From Hylemonella sp. UBA6679 (lineage in GTDB: Bacteria; Pseudomonadota; Gammaproteobacteria; Burkholderiales; Burkholderiaceae_C), in contig DKJZ01000041.1 of assembly GCA_002454975.1 (NCBI GenBank), positions 26,078-90,077 on the forward strand: a stretch of 64,000 nucleotides of DNA. Direction: 5' to 3'. The number at the start of each line of letters is the position of its first letter. Positions within the stretch are counted from its first letter, which is position 1. Of the stretch, positions 17,495 to 26,220 are shown piece by piece. Below the pieces are notes generated by a model. The model worked only from the letters and a program-made list of their open reading frames with translations, was not told the DNA's origin and did no database searches. Both the position numbers and the translations under genes were made by a program.

Positions 17495-18598
17495 TTAGAA
17501 AGTGTGCAGGATACCAACTGAGGTCACCGAGCGCTTGGTGTCAACGTTAGCACCCGCTTGTGTGCCTTCCAGCTTGTTGGTCACGCCAGTTTTGACGTAG
17601 GCCAAAGTGCGCTTGCTCAGAGTGTATTCAGCACCCAACACGTAGTCGCTACCGCTGCGGTCGCCATTGGAAGCGGCGGCACCAGTGATATTTGAGGCAA
17701 AAGTGTTTCGGCCAATTTGAGCAATTGCTGTCACAGCACCAAAGGGCACGGCAACGCCAAGGTTTGTCTCAGTTGCGGTCGAGTCTTGAGCCAACAAGCT
17801 GCTAGGTGTGTTTTTGACGGTGATGTAGTTACCGTTCAGACGGAAAGAACCGAAGTCATAAGAGGCGGCAGCCAAAGTCATCTCTGTCTTAGCAGTCGCT
17901 GCGGTAGCAACAGCTTCAACAGAACCAAAGCCAACACCAACCATCAACGGGCCGTTGGAATAAATCGCTGTTGCGTTTGTATTGCGACCGATGTTATCGG
18001 CTGCTGCTTGAGCAGCAGTGGCGCCAGCAGCAGCGTTTGAGCCAGAGATAGAGGCATCATTGTTACCGATAGATGCCTTAATCACTACACCACCAATTGA
18101 AGGCGATGTGTAAATCACTTGACGATCAACAGTCGAACCAACACCAGCAGCTAAACCAACGGTGCTCAAATAGCTCTGCTTGTTGACATCGGTAGCAGTG
18201 GCTAAGGAGAAGGTAGGCAGGTAATCGCGACCCAAAGCGATGGAGCCGAAACCGCCAGACAGTCCCAGCAAGGAAGTACGGTTGAAAGATGTACCACCAG
18301 CGCCAGTACCAGTATCTGCACCAGACGCGCCAACACGACCATTAGCAGGGAACAAGTCCATTTCGAACTTGAAGTTGGCTTTCAAACCGCCGCCCAAATC
18401 TTCAGTGCCCATGATGCCCCAGTTGCTGGATGCATTATTGTGAGAAGTAACACCGGACAAACGGGCATCAGCAGAAACGCCATTCACAGAAGTGGTATTT
18501 ACTTGATTTGCATAGCCAACATCAGCGCGGCCGTACAAAGTCACAGAAGATTGAGCAAAAGAAGCGGTGGCAGCCAGGGCAGCCAGTGCAGCTGTCTT
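17495..18598 (-). pseudogene. Porin gene lacking its start codon and promoter
   Basis: Same family as the porin at 3871: the leader TAALAALAATASFAQ, mature SSVTLYGRADVGY, TEDLGGGLKANF, IALGRD and the terminal VGILHTF are all present, about 366 codons. Similarity to the other porin starts abruptly at AAG ACA (18598-18593), codon 3 of a normal MKKT start. Upstream, codons CCC AGG TCA GCC lead to a TGA with no start codon. The ATG AAA and the promoter have been replaced by the flank of the MlaE-like gene. A GTG at 18544 would give a protein without a signal peptide. Probably a broken allele at a rearrangement junction. Confidence 0.75.
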
Positions 18599-18671
18599 GG
18601 CTGACCTGGGTCAAAGTGGCTTGAAGCGCCCCAAAATCGGGCGGGTCAGCGGCGCGCCTCATAATGTGGCC

Positions 18672-19418
18672 ATGCAAGCTTGGATCGACCGACTGCATGG
18701 CTACACGCTGATCGCCGGCCTGGTGCTGGTGCGTTCGCGTCGCCTGCGTGAGCCGCTGATGCGGCGGGAGTTCGATCGCCAGCTCCACGAAATTGGCGTG
18801 GCGGCCATCCCTGTCATGGGCACCCTGGCCGTGCTCACGGGAGCAAGCCTGATGAACCAGGCCATGGCCATTGCCGGGGCCAACAACACCACGGCCATGC
18901 GCTGGCTGTTTTACGCGCTGGTGTTTGAACTTGCCCCGCTGATTTGTGCGCTGGTGACTGTGGCGCGTACCAGCGCCTCGATGGCCTCAGAGTTGGCCGT
19001 GATGAACCTGCACAACGAGTACGCATCTCTCAAGCGCTGGGGCATCGAGCCCGCCGACCACTTGTTGCTGCCTCGCGTGGCCGCGCTGGCCCTGGGCTTG
19101 CCCGCACTCACCATCTTGTTTCAGTTGGCCGCGCTGCTCAGCGGTTGGCTGGCCACGGCCTTGTTGCAAGACCTGCCCCTGGTTGAGGTGTTTGACGAGG
19201 TGATGGACGCTGCCAACGCCGCCCTGGTGCTGGTGGCGCTGCTCAAAAGCGCCTTGCTGGGCCTGCTCATTGGTGTGATCGCCACGCACCACGGCAGCAC
19301 GGCTTCGCGCCACAGCCGCGCGGTGTCAGATTGCGGCATCCACGCGGTGGGCAACAGCCTGGTGGCGGTGTTTGTGGTGACGGTGGTGTTTGCCTTGCTG
19401 GTGTTTTGGGCGCGTTAA
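18672..19418 (+). CDS. MlaE-like ABC transporter permease
   Basis: A 248-residue integral membrane protein of the MlaE/YrbE family, the permease of MCE-type lipid transporters. Several hydrophobic segments are seen, plus VAAIPVMGTLAVLTGASL, LVFELAPLICALVTVARTSA and the conserved C-terminal LLKSALLGLLIGVIATHHG. The frame extends upstream into the porin remnant, but ATG 18672 (MQAWIDRLHGYT) is the first start giving a family-like N-terminus. First gene of a nine-gene operon; the next start is 15 nt beyond its stop. Partner MCE and ATPase-like proteins are encoded downstream, separated by two signalling genes. Confidence 0.85.
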   Translation: MQAWIDRLHGYTLIAGLVLVRSRRLREPLMRREFDRQLHEIGVAAIPVMGTLAVLTGASLMNQAMAIAGANNTTAMRWLFYALVFELAPLICALVTVARTSASMASELAVMNLHNEYASLKRWGIEPADHLLLPRVAALALGLPALTILFQLAALLSGWLATALLQDLPLVEVFDEVMDAANAALVLVALLKSALLGLLIGVIATHHGSTASRHSRAVSDCGIHAVGNSLVAVFVVTVVFALLVFWAR

Positions 19419-19433
19419 AAGGTAGTCATACCT

Positions 19434-21155
19434 ATGAACTTAGACCGCCTTCAACTTGCTGCCGCCTCAGGGGTACGACGCGCCGGAGCTCGGGCTTACC
19501 TGGCGCTGGCGCTTTTGTTTTCTTTGTTGATGGTGGTGGACCTCGGGCTGGTCAAGCTGGTGGCAACGGCCGACACCAAGGTGTTTGACACCCTCATTTC
19601 CAAGCGCCTGTTCTACCCCAAGGCCGACCCGGAGATCGTCATCATCGACATCGACGAGGCCAGCTTGGCGGGCATGGCACCTGAGTTTGGCCGCTGGCCC
19701 TGGCCCAACCAAGTCTTGGGCGAGCTGGTGCAGGGCATCGAGCCGCAAAAGCCGCGCGCCATCGTGTTTGATATTTTGTTCTCTGACCCCGATGTGCAGC
19801 GCCCGCAAAGTGATGCTGCCTTCAATGCAGCCATTGAGCAATCGACCACCACGTTTTTTCCCATGCTGCGGCTTGACCCGCAAAACGACGCTCTGAGCAA
19901 AATCCCGGTGGGCGCCCTGCCAGGTGTGAGCCCTATCGTGCCCGGCAGCAACCCCAACCCCGACACCACGGTGGCCATGATCTTGCCCAAGGTGCCAGCC
20001 GCGCTCGACAACGGCCGCCTGGGCTCGCACCAGGTCACGCCCGATGCCGACGGCATCATCCGCCGCTACCCTGCCTGGATCGAGCACGCTGGCTGGCGTA
20101 TTCCAGCTTTGCCCCAGCGCGTGGCGCAAGAGCTGGGTTTTGCGGGCTCGCCCCAGCAAGAGGTGCTGCTGAACTGGCGCGGCAAACCCTTTTCTTACAC
20201 CTACCTCTCGTTTGTGGAGGTGTACCGCCAGATCAAAGCGCGCCCAGACGCCGCCAAGCCAGGCGACCCAGCCTCACGCCCCGCGTTTGATTTCCACAAC
20301 AAAATCGTGCTGATCGGCTCCACCGCCCCAAGCCTGTTTGATGTGAAGGGCACGCCCATGGCGCACATCCACCCCGGGGTGGAAATTTTGGCCACCGCCA
20401 TCGACAACTTGCGCCACGGCGACTACCTGCACGAGCGCCCCTCGTGGGTGATGACCAGCGTGGCGCTGTTGCTGATTTGGAGCATGGCCCTGGCCCTGTA
20501 CAAGCAGGTGCGCATCGAGGTGTTTGACAAGGTCTTCGGTGTCTTGCAAGGTGCGTTGGTGGGCCTGGCTTTTGTGGTGCTCAATGTTTCGCACTGGTAC
20601 ATCGACACCTCGGCGCCGCTGTCTTTGGGTTTGTTGTACTTTGCCATTTGCCGGGTGTATTACGGCCTGTCGCAAAAATGGTTGGCCGATGCGCAGGTGC
20701 GCAGCCTGAGCCAAAGCACCGAAGGCGAGAGACTGCTGGGCGTGCTGGTGGTAAAGCTCGATGCCGTCACGCCGCAAGAGCGCCGCCGCCTCAAAGGGCA
20801 CATCGACACGCTGGTGGCCAAGTCTCAACTGGGGGCAGGGCGCATCACCAACCTGGTGGAAGACCCGGGCTTTGTGCAAAGCGTGTTTGCCGACGTGATG
20901 CTGGTGTACTGGCTCACGCCCGACTTGCAAGCACCCTGGGCCGCAGAGGCGCAAGCCTTGCGCGAAGCCTTGCAAGCCGCCTGCGCCAGCCAAGCCAGCG
21001 CCGGGCGGCTGCACTTCGCCCAGGCCAGCCAAACCTTGCATTGGCAGGCGGCTCACGGATGGACAGCCCCTGCCTTTGCCACTATTCTCAACGCGTTAAG
21101 CCAAATCACACACGGGGACACACCTCATGAACCGACCCACACCCCTGCCTCTTGA
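19434..21155 (+). CDS. CHASE2-domain sensor with uncharacterised cytoplasmic domain
   Basis: A 573-residue membrane protein. TM1 is at about residues 20-42 (LALALLFSLLMVVDLGLVKL). A periplasmic CHASE2 domain follows at about 45-330 (DPEIVIIDIDEASLAGM, GRWPWPNQVL, AIVFDILFSDPD, KIVLIGSTAPSLFDVKGTPM, HPGVEILATAIDNL). Three further helices at about 345-415 return the chain to the cytoplasm. The last 150 residues (GERLLGVLVVKLDAVTPQERR onwards) match no output domain I know: no histidine kinase, cyclase or GGDEF motif. The CHASE2 ligand is unknown. The caspase gene start lies 29 nt inside its end. Confidence 0.85.
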   Translation: MNLDRLQLAAASGVRRAGARAYLALALLFSLLMVVDLGLVKLVATADTKVFDTLISKRLFYPKADPEIVIIDIDEASLAGMAPEFGRWPWPNQVLGELVQGIEPQKPRAIVFDILFSDPDVQRPQSDAAFNAAIEQSTTTFFPMLRLDPQNDALSKIPVGALPGVSPIVPGSNPNPDTTVAMILPKVPAALDNGRLGSHQVTPDADGIIRRYPAWIEHAGWRIPALPQRVAQELGFAGSPQQEVLLNWRGKPFSYTYLSFVEVYRQIKARPDAAKPGDPASRPAFDFHNKIVLIGSTAPSLFDVKGTPMAHIHPGVEILATAIDNLRHGDYLHERPSWVMTSVALLLIWSMALALYKQVRIEVFDKVFGVLQGALVGLAFVVLNVSHWYIDTSAPLSLGLLYFAICRVYYGLSQKWLADAQVRSLSQSTEGERLLGVLVVKLDAVTPQERRRLKGHIDTLVAKSQLGAGRITNLVEDPGFVQSVFADVMLVYWLTPDLQAPWAAEAQALREALQAACASQASAGRLHFAQASQTLHWQAAHGWTAPAFATILNALSQITHGDTPHEPTHTPAS

Positions 21156-22902
21156 GCGGGCAAGCCGCCCCCATCCCCACCCAACAACGATGCGCCATCA
21201 ACCAGAGCCGACGTATGCGTCGCATGAGCCGCGTGCACTGGCCAAGCGCCTGCACAAGGCTGTGCGTTTTGCTGTGCTGGCAGCCCTCGTGCCTTGGCTG
21301 GCACAGCCCGTGTGGGCGGCCGACCCGCCGGCTGCCAAGCCTGTAACCAGCACACCTACCAATGCCTCTGCCAATACTTCTGGAAGTGCTGCAGCCCCCA
21401 AGCCCAGCGCCTCTTCCTTGCTCAAGCTTGACGACGGCCGCGCCGGGCGCGGCAACCTGATTGCTACCACCGGCATTCGTGGTTTTGCCAAGCCAGCCAC
21501 CCCCACGGCCCACGCGCTGATCATGACCATTGGCGACTACCAAGGCGGCATCCCCAAGCTGCGTGGCGTGGTGTTTGACACCGCCACGGCCACCGCCATT
21601 GCCACGCGCATGGGTGTGCCCGAAGGCAACATCACCTCCCTCAAAGACGGCGACCTCACCTTGGAGGGCATGCGCAAAGCCCTTGATGATTTGGAGGCCA
21701 AGCTCGGTGGCAACGACCAAGTGTTCATTTATTACTCGGGCCACGGCGGGCGCCAGTTGGTGCAAGAAGAGGGCACCGAGCGCTGCGCCGAGTCGCTCAT
21801 CAGCGTGGATGGGCGCGGGTTGCTCGACACCGAGGTCGAGGCTCGTTTGCGCCGCTTGTCTGAAAAAGCACAAAAAACCATTGTGTTTTTGGACGCCTGC
21901 CACTCGGGCGGTGTGACCACCCGCGCCGTGGCGGCCAACGCCCCCTACACCGCCAAGGCTTACACCCCGCCAGGCCAAAGCTGCACCCGGCCCAGCAACA
22001 TGCTCACCCGCAGCGTGATGAACAACAAAACACCGGGCAGCGGCGGTGCCAACTTTGTGCACATTGCCGCAGCGCGTGACAGCGAAGTCTCGCTGGACCA
22101 GCCCAACCGCGGCGGCGTTGCCTCCCAGGCCTGGCTGGCGTGCTTGGCCGGCGAAGCACGCGACACCGACGGCAGCGGTGGCCTCTCCGCCCAAGAAATC
22201 CGTGCTTGTGCCCAGGCCCGCATTGAAAAGCAGCTGGCCAATGTGCAGGGCTTTTTGCCGCACCACGTGGTCATCAACGGCAACCCCGACATGGTGCTGA
22301 GCTACGCCGCCAAAGACGCCCTGCCCGCGTCCAGTGCTGCCAAACCTGTCGCGCAAAGTGCCAAACCCTCCCCGTTGGCTGCACTCACCGACATCTACAA
22401 CAGCCGCGACGACCGCCGCCTGGTGACCATGACGACCACCAAGCCCGCACTCAAAATTGGGCGCGATGAGATTGATTTTTCAGTCACCTCGCGCGAGGGC
22501 GGCTACCTGTATTTGCTGATGGTGGGCTCAGACGGGCAAACCTTTGACCTGCTGTTCCCCAACCAGCTCGACCGGCAAAACATCATCGAGCCAGGTGCCA
22601 CCGTGCGCTTGCCGCGTCCGTCGTGGGCCTTGAGCGCCGAAGGCCCGCCGGGTAAAAACACACTCTTGGCCATCGTCACCGACAACCCGCGTGACTTTGC
22701 CGATGCCGGCTTGCAGCCCTCAGGCCCGTTCTCGGCCGTGCAGGCGGTGGCCGCCAAAGACATTCAGTTGGTGACAGCAGGCGCTAGCGTGGCGCAAGAC
22801 GCCGAATGCACTGGCCCGGCCGCCACCCGCACGCTGGCGGTGAAAAAGCGCTGCTCCAACAGCTACGGGGCAGCGCTGCTGACCATCGAAGAGGTGCGCT
22901 GA
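21127..22902 (+). CDS. Exported caspase-like (C14, orthocaspase) protease with DUF4384
   Basis: A 591-residue protein. A signal peptide lies at about residues 40-65 (AVRFAVLAALVPWLAQPVWA), so the ATG at 21190 (codon 22) may be the true start. The p20 caspase fold spans about 125-395 with the dyad His206 (FIYYSGHGGRQ) and Cys258 (FLDACHSGG). A 12-residue EF-hand-like loop DTDGSGGLSAQE is at 346-357, suggesting calcium dependence as in metacaspases. DUF4384 follows at about 425-530 (GGYLYLLMVGSDG, FDLLFPNQ). Substrate unknown; a periplasmic site is inferred. It overlaps the CHASE2 gene and is followed 1 nt later by the ATPase-like gene. Confidence 0.85.
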   Translation: MNRPTPLPLERASRPHPHPTTMRHQPEPTYASHEPRALAKRLHKAVRFAVLAALVPWLAQPVWAADPPAAKPVTSTPTNASANTSGSAAAPKPSASSLLKLDDGRAGRGNLIATTGIRGFAKPATPTAHALIMTIGDYQGGIPKLRGVVFDTATATAIATRMGVPEGNITSLKDGDLTLEGMRKALDDLEAKLGGNDQVFIYYSGHGGRQLVQEEGTERCAESLISVDGRGLLDTEVEARLRRLSEKAQKTIVFLDACHSGGVTTRAVAANAPYTAKAYTPPGQSCTRPSNMLTRSVMNNKTPGSGGANFVHIAAARDSEVSLDQPNRGGVASQAWLACLAGEARDTDGSGGLSAQEIRACAQARIEKQLANVQGFLPHHVVINGNPDMVLSYAAKDALPASSAAKPVAQSAKPSPLAALTDIYNSRDDRRLVTMTTTKPALKIGRDEIDFSVTSREGGYLYLLMVGSDGQTFDLLFPNQLDRQNIIEPGATVRLPRPSWALSAEGPPGKNTLLAIVTDNPRDFADAGLQPSGPFSAVQAVAAKDIQLVTAGASVAQDAECTGPAATRTLAVKKRCSNSYGAALLTIEEVR

Positions 22903-22903
22903 G

Positions 22904-23488
22904 GTGGGTGAGTTGAGCCACTTTGCGCTGCGCGCTGGCGCGCTGGCTTTGTCCATCCCGCTGGGGCAGGGCGGCAGCTACCGCCACGCCTCAGACGACC
23001 CCCAAACCTTGGCTGCGTTGGCCCAGGCTTTTGACGACGATCACGTGGCCACCGTCTTGCCACCCGACGGGGGCTTGCTCAGCGGCTTGAGTGCGGGGGC
23101 CAACCTGGCCTTGGCGCTCTCCAACGGCATTACCCCGGCGCAGGCCGGGCCGCTCGACCAAGCCTTGAGCGAGGCTTTGCTGCAAGCCGGCATGCCAGCC
23201 CAGCGTGTGGCCGCCTTGCATCGCCTTTTGCCCGCCGACCTCAGCCCCTTGGAGCGCTGGACCCTGGGCTGGGTGGTGGCTTACCTGCGCGGCGCCCAAC
23301 TGCTGGTGCTTGACCGGCCCTTCATGCCCATGAACCATGCCCAGCAACACCAGGTGCTGGCCTTGGAGGCCATGTTTCGCACCCGTCACCCGCACACCCC
23401 GGTGGTCTGGCTGCACCTGACCGAACCCATCCCCATGCCTGCCCCCGCGCTGGGTGCGCAGCCCCAGGAGCGTGTATGTCTGTGCTGA
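22904..23488 (+). CDS. Degenerate ABC-ATPase-like protein without Walker A
   Basis: A 194-residue protein from a GTG start. The order of motifs is that of an ABC ATPase missing its P-loop. GGLLSGLSAGANLALALSNG resembles the region after the Q-loop, ADLSPLERWTLGWVVAYLRG replaces the signature, and AQLLVLDRPFMP is a Walker B in which the catalytic Glu is Arg. No GxxxxGK[ST] occurs in the N-terminal 60 residues or in the caspase gene end. It is shorter than MlaF (about 270). Context between permease, caspase and MCE genes supports a transporter-linked role, probably without ATP hydrolysis. Confidence 0.65.
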   Translation: MGELSHFALRAGALALSIPLGQGGSYRHASDDPQTLAALAQAFDDDHVATVLPPDGGLLSGLSAGANLALALSNGITPAQAGPLDQALSEALLQAGMPAQRVAALHRLLPADLSPLERWTLGWVVAYLRGAQLLVLDRPFMPMNHAQQHQVLALEAMFRTRHPHTPVVWLHLTEPIPMPAPALGAQPQERVCLC

Positions 23489-24498
23489 TTGAGCAGGACC
23501 GCGAAGCCGCGCTGTTTCAACGCGGCGCGCGGCGGTTTTTGTGGGCTGGTTTTGCCGCCACGCTGCTGGTGGTGGTGGCCATCATGTCGCGCCAGGGTTG
23601 GTTCAAAGACATGGCCGAGCTCAGCTTTGTGACCGACAGCGCGCAAGACCTCAACAAAGGCCAGCAGGTCAAGATTGCCGGCTTTCGGGTGGGCTCGGTG
23701 CGCACCGTGGCGCTGCAGCCCGATGGCTCGGTGCAGGTCACCCTGAGCATCGACGAAGACTACCTGCGCTTTGTCACCACCGATGCCGTGGTCGAGCTGC
23801 GCAAAGAGGGGCTGGTGGGCTCGGCCGTGCTCGAGATTGTGGCGGGCAGCGACAAAAGCAAACGCGCCGCCGACCAGGCCCAGTTGACCTTTGCGCGCGC
23901 CGATTCTTTGAGCGCCATTGCGCTGGATTTACGCAGCCGCATCACCCCAGTGCTCGATGATGTCAAGGCCATCACCGGCACCATTGCCGACCCGCAGCAA
24001 GGCCTGCCCGCCACGCTCAACCAAATCAAGGTGACCACCCGCTCGCTCAATGCGCTGCTCGACACTGGCGCGCGCCAGACCGACCAGGTGGGCGATTCGC
24101 TCAAGCAAACCCTGGAGAGCACCCGCAACGACATGGCCGCCCTGGGCCGCACCATCGAGACCGTCAACCAACGCTTGCCCGGCATGCTCGAGCGTACCCA
24201 GCAGGTGATCGACCAAACCTCCGGTGTGCTGCGCGATGTGCAAACCATCAGCTCGCAAGCCCAAACCACCGTGCCGCCCACGCTGCAAAGTGGCCAGGCC
24301 ATTGCAGCCGATGTGCAACAGGTGCTCAGTGGCGCCAAAACCACCTGGCCGCTCAACAAGCTGGTGGACGCCCCTGCTGCCCAGCGGCTCAAGCTCGACA
24401 GCGAGCCGCCCCTGGCCCCCGCCGGGCCAACCGTGTTGCCAACGTCACCAACATCGCCTGCACCGTCAGCCTCGCCAGGAGCCCCACATGCGCGTTAA
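23476..24498 (+). CDS. MCE-domain protein (MlaD-like)
   Basis: A 340-residue protein. One TM is at about 20-40 (FLWAGFAATLLVVVAIM). An MCE domain spans about 45-125 (ELSFVTDSAQDLNKGQQVKI, AGFRVGSVRTVAL, VELRKEGLVGSAVLEIV). A long helical/coiled-coil tail of about 150 residues and a Pro/Ser/Thr-rich end follow. MCE proteins form periplasmic hexamers that carry lipids between membranes. SD AGGAG at 23466-23470; the start overlaps the ATPase-like gene by 13 nt. Confidence 0.88.
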   Translation: MSVLIEQDREAALFQRGARRFLWAGFAATLLVVVAIMSRQGWFKDMAELSFVTDSAQDLNKGQQVKIAGFRVGSVRTVALQPDGSVQVTLSIDEDYLRFVTTDAVVELRKEGLVGSAVLEIVAGSDKSKRAADQAQLTFARADSLSAIALDLRSRITPVLDDVKAITGTIADPQQGLPATLNQIKVTTRSLNALLDTGARQTDQVGDSLKQTLESTRNDMAALGRTIETVNQRLPGMLERTQQVIDQTSGVLRDVQTISSQAQTTVPPTLQSGQAIAADVQQVLSGAKTTWPLNKLVDAPAAQRLKLDSEPPLAPAGPTVLPTSPTSPAPSASPGAPHAR

Positions 24499-25357
24499 CC
24501 TGCCCGCTGACCTGCGCGCTGTCCTGCACACTGACCTGCGCTGGCTCGGGCTTGCTGCGCTGGTTTTTCTCGGCGCTTGCAGCAGTGCGCCCCAAGCCAG
24601 TTTGTCGCCCCTGGCCCTGCAAGCCCTCGAGGCCGAAACCCAGGGCGCGCAGCGCTACGACCAGGGCCAGTTTGACCTGGCCATCCGCAGTTTTGAGCTT
24701 GCCCAGCAACTGCATCGGCGCGTGGACGACCCAGCTGGCGTGGCGCGCAACCTCACCCAACAAGCCCGCAGCCAACTCAGCGCAGGCCGCCCCCAAGCCG
24801 CGCTGGATGCTTTGGCCACCGTGCCCAGTCCAGGGGCGGACTTGCTGCAACTCCAAGCCACCATGGCGCTGGGCGATGTGGCCAAGGTGGAGCGCTTGAT
24901 GCCCGCTGTTGCGCAGGCTTGTCCGGCCGCGTGTGCCGACCACGCGGCTTTGCGCGTGTTGCAAGCGCGTTGGGCCTTGAGCCGCGCGCAGCCTGAGCAG
25001 GCCTTGGCCCACGCCCAGGCCGCCGTGCCTTTGCTGCAAGCGCGTCAAGAACACCGTGAGCTGGCCAACGCTTGGCGCTTGAGCGCCCAGGCCCACGGCC
25101 AGCTCGGTGCCACCGCCTTGGCCCTGCAGGCCGCCAACCAGGCGCTGACCCTGGACCGAAGCTTGGGCTTGCCCGAGCGCATTGCGGCCGACTGGCTGTT
25201 GATGGGGCGTTTGCAGCACACCAGCGACCCGCAACAGGCGCGCGCTGCCTACGCCCGCGCCAAAGATGTGGCCCTGGCAGCCGGTCTGCATGGTATGGTT
25301 GCGCAGATTGATCAGATTGATCAAATTGCCCCCAGGCTCAAGGAGACGGCCCCATGA
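24488..25357 (+). CDS. TPR-repeat lipoprotein
   Basis: A 289-residue protein with a signal peptide ending in lipobox FLGAC (Cys31). Tetratricopeptide-like helices start around residue 45 (AQRYDQGQFDLAIRSFELAQ, then several AL-rich repeats). It is likely anchored in a membrane facing the periplasm and acts as a scaffold. Its start overlaps the MCE stop by 11 nt and its stop overlaps the next start by 4 nt. Short tandem repeats shape both ends (N-terminal ADLR/TDLR; C-terminal QIDQIDQI). Confidence 0.78.
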   Translation: MRVNLPADLRAVLHTDLRWLGLAALVFLGACSSAPQASLSPLALQALEAETQGAQRYDQGQFDLAIRSFELAQQLHRRVDDPAGVARNLTQQARSQLSAGRPQAALDALATVPSPGADLLQLQATMALGDVAKVERLMPAVAQACPAACADHAALRVLQARWALSRAQPEQALAHAQAAVPLLQARQEHRELANAWRLSAQAHGQLGATALALQAANQALTLDRSLGLPERIAADWLLMGRLQHTSDPQQARAAYARAKDVALAAGLHGMVAQIDQIDQIAPRLKETAP

Positions 25358-26220
25358 ACACCTTGCAACGACTCTGCGCCGCTGTGCTGGCTGTTCTGAT
25401 CTTGCCGGCGCAGGCCCAGGCCCCGATCCAGGCCGCTGCCCCGTCGCCTGTGTCAAACCCCGCTGCCGGTGCACTTGGCAACAACAATGACGAGGGCACC
25501 GAGGTGCAGCCCAAATTCATTTGGGGGCTGATCATCAACATCGCCTTCAAATTTGCCATGTCGGCCTTCACCCAGTGGGTGAGCGCCAAAGCCAGCAACG
25601 ACCTGAAAAACCCCCTGACCCTGAGCTCCTTGCTCGCTAACTCCGCCAAATCCACGGTGGTGAGCTTGGCCGGTGGCTCCTTGTTTGGTTTCAAGGGGGT
25701 GGGCGCGGAAGAAAACACGGTGCTGGGCCTGCAAACCAAGGCGCTGCAGGGCGAGGCTGGCAAAGAAAATTACCAGGGTGTGCACGTGGCCGTGGTGGGC
25801 TTTGACCGCGCCGGCAATGTCACGGGTTTGCAGCCGGTGGCGGCGGGCTTTCGCTCGGGCGACCGCATCAAGCTCAAGGTGCTGCCCACTTTCGATGGCC
25901 TGCTGGTGATCGACAACATCAACCCGCAAGGCAAGCGCCAGCAGATTTACCCCGGCAGCAGCAGCCAGGCCATTGCCGTCAAAGCTGGCCTGGAAATTTT
26001 GGTGCCGCTGGGCCGCGATGAGTATTTTGAATTTGCCGGCGTGCAAGGCGACGAGCAGTTGCTCATCACCCTGCGCGACCCGCGTGCCCAGGGCGATGCC
26101 GCCTCCAAAGCCGAGGTCAGCCGCAAAGACGAGGCCGGTGGCTCGAGCTTTGTGCAAGAGCTCGTGCCGGGCACCTACCCGGTGATCGCGCAGTCGCTGC
26201 GTTTTAAACACGGTCAGTGA
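25354..26220 (+). CDS. Exported protein with a DUF4384-like domain
   Basis: A 288-residue protein with a signal peptide (LCAAVLAVLILPAQAQA). A hydrophobic segment lies at about 48-70 (FIWGLIINIAFKFAMSAFTQ) and could be a TM or amphipathic helix. Its C-terminal half (FRSGDRIKLKVLPTFDGLLV, GKRQQIYPGSSS, AGLEILVPLG, DEQLLITLRDPR) resembles the DUF4384 domain of the neighbouring caspase, so both may bind the same partner. Coupled by ATGA to the TPR lipoprotein gene. Confidence 0.65.
   Translation: MNTLQRLCAAVLAVLILPAQAQAPIQAAAPSPVSNPAAGALGNNNDEGTEVQPKFIWGLIINIAFKFAMSAFTQWVSAKASNDLKNPLTLSSLLANSAKSTVVSLAGGSLFGFKGVGAEENTVLGLQTKALQGEAGKENYQGVHVAVVGFDRAGNVTGLQPVAAGFRSGDRIKLKVLPTFDGLLVIDNINPQGKRQQIYPGSSSQAIAVKAGLEILVPLGRDEYFEFAGVQGDEQLLITLRDPRAQGDAASKAEVSRKDEAGGSSFVQELVPGTYPVIAQSLRFKHGQ

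Noticed and set aside
19434..22902. A classical anti-phage caspase defence system
   Set aside because: The predicted signal peptide, MCE/MlaE neighbours and absence of a known defence sensor or nuclease point to envelope function rather than phage defence; a defence role is not excluded.
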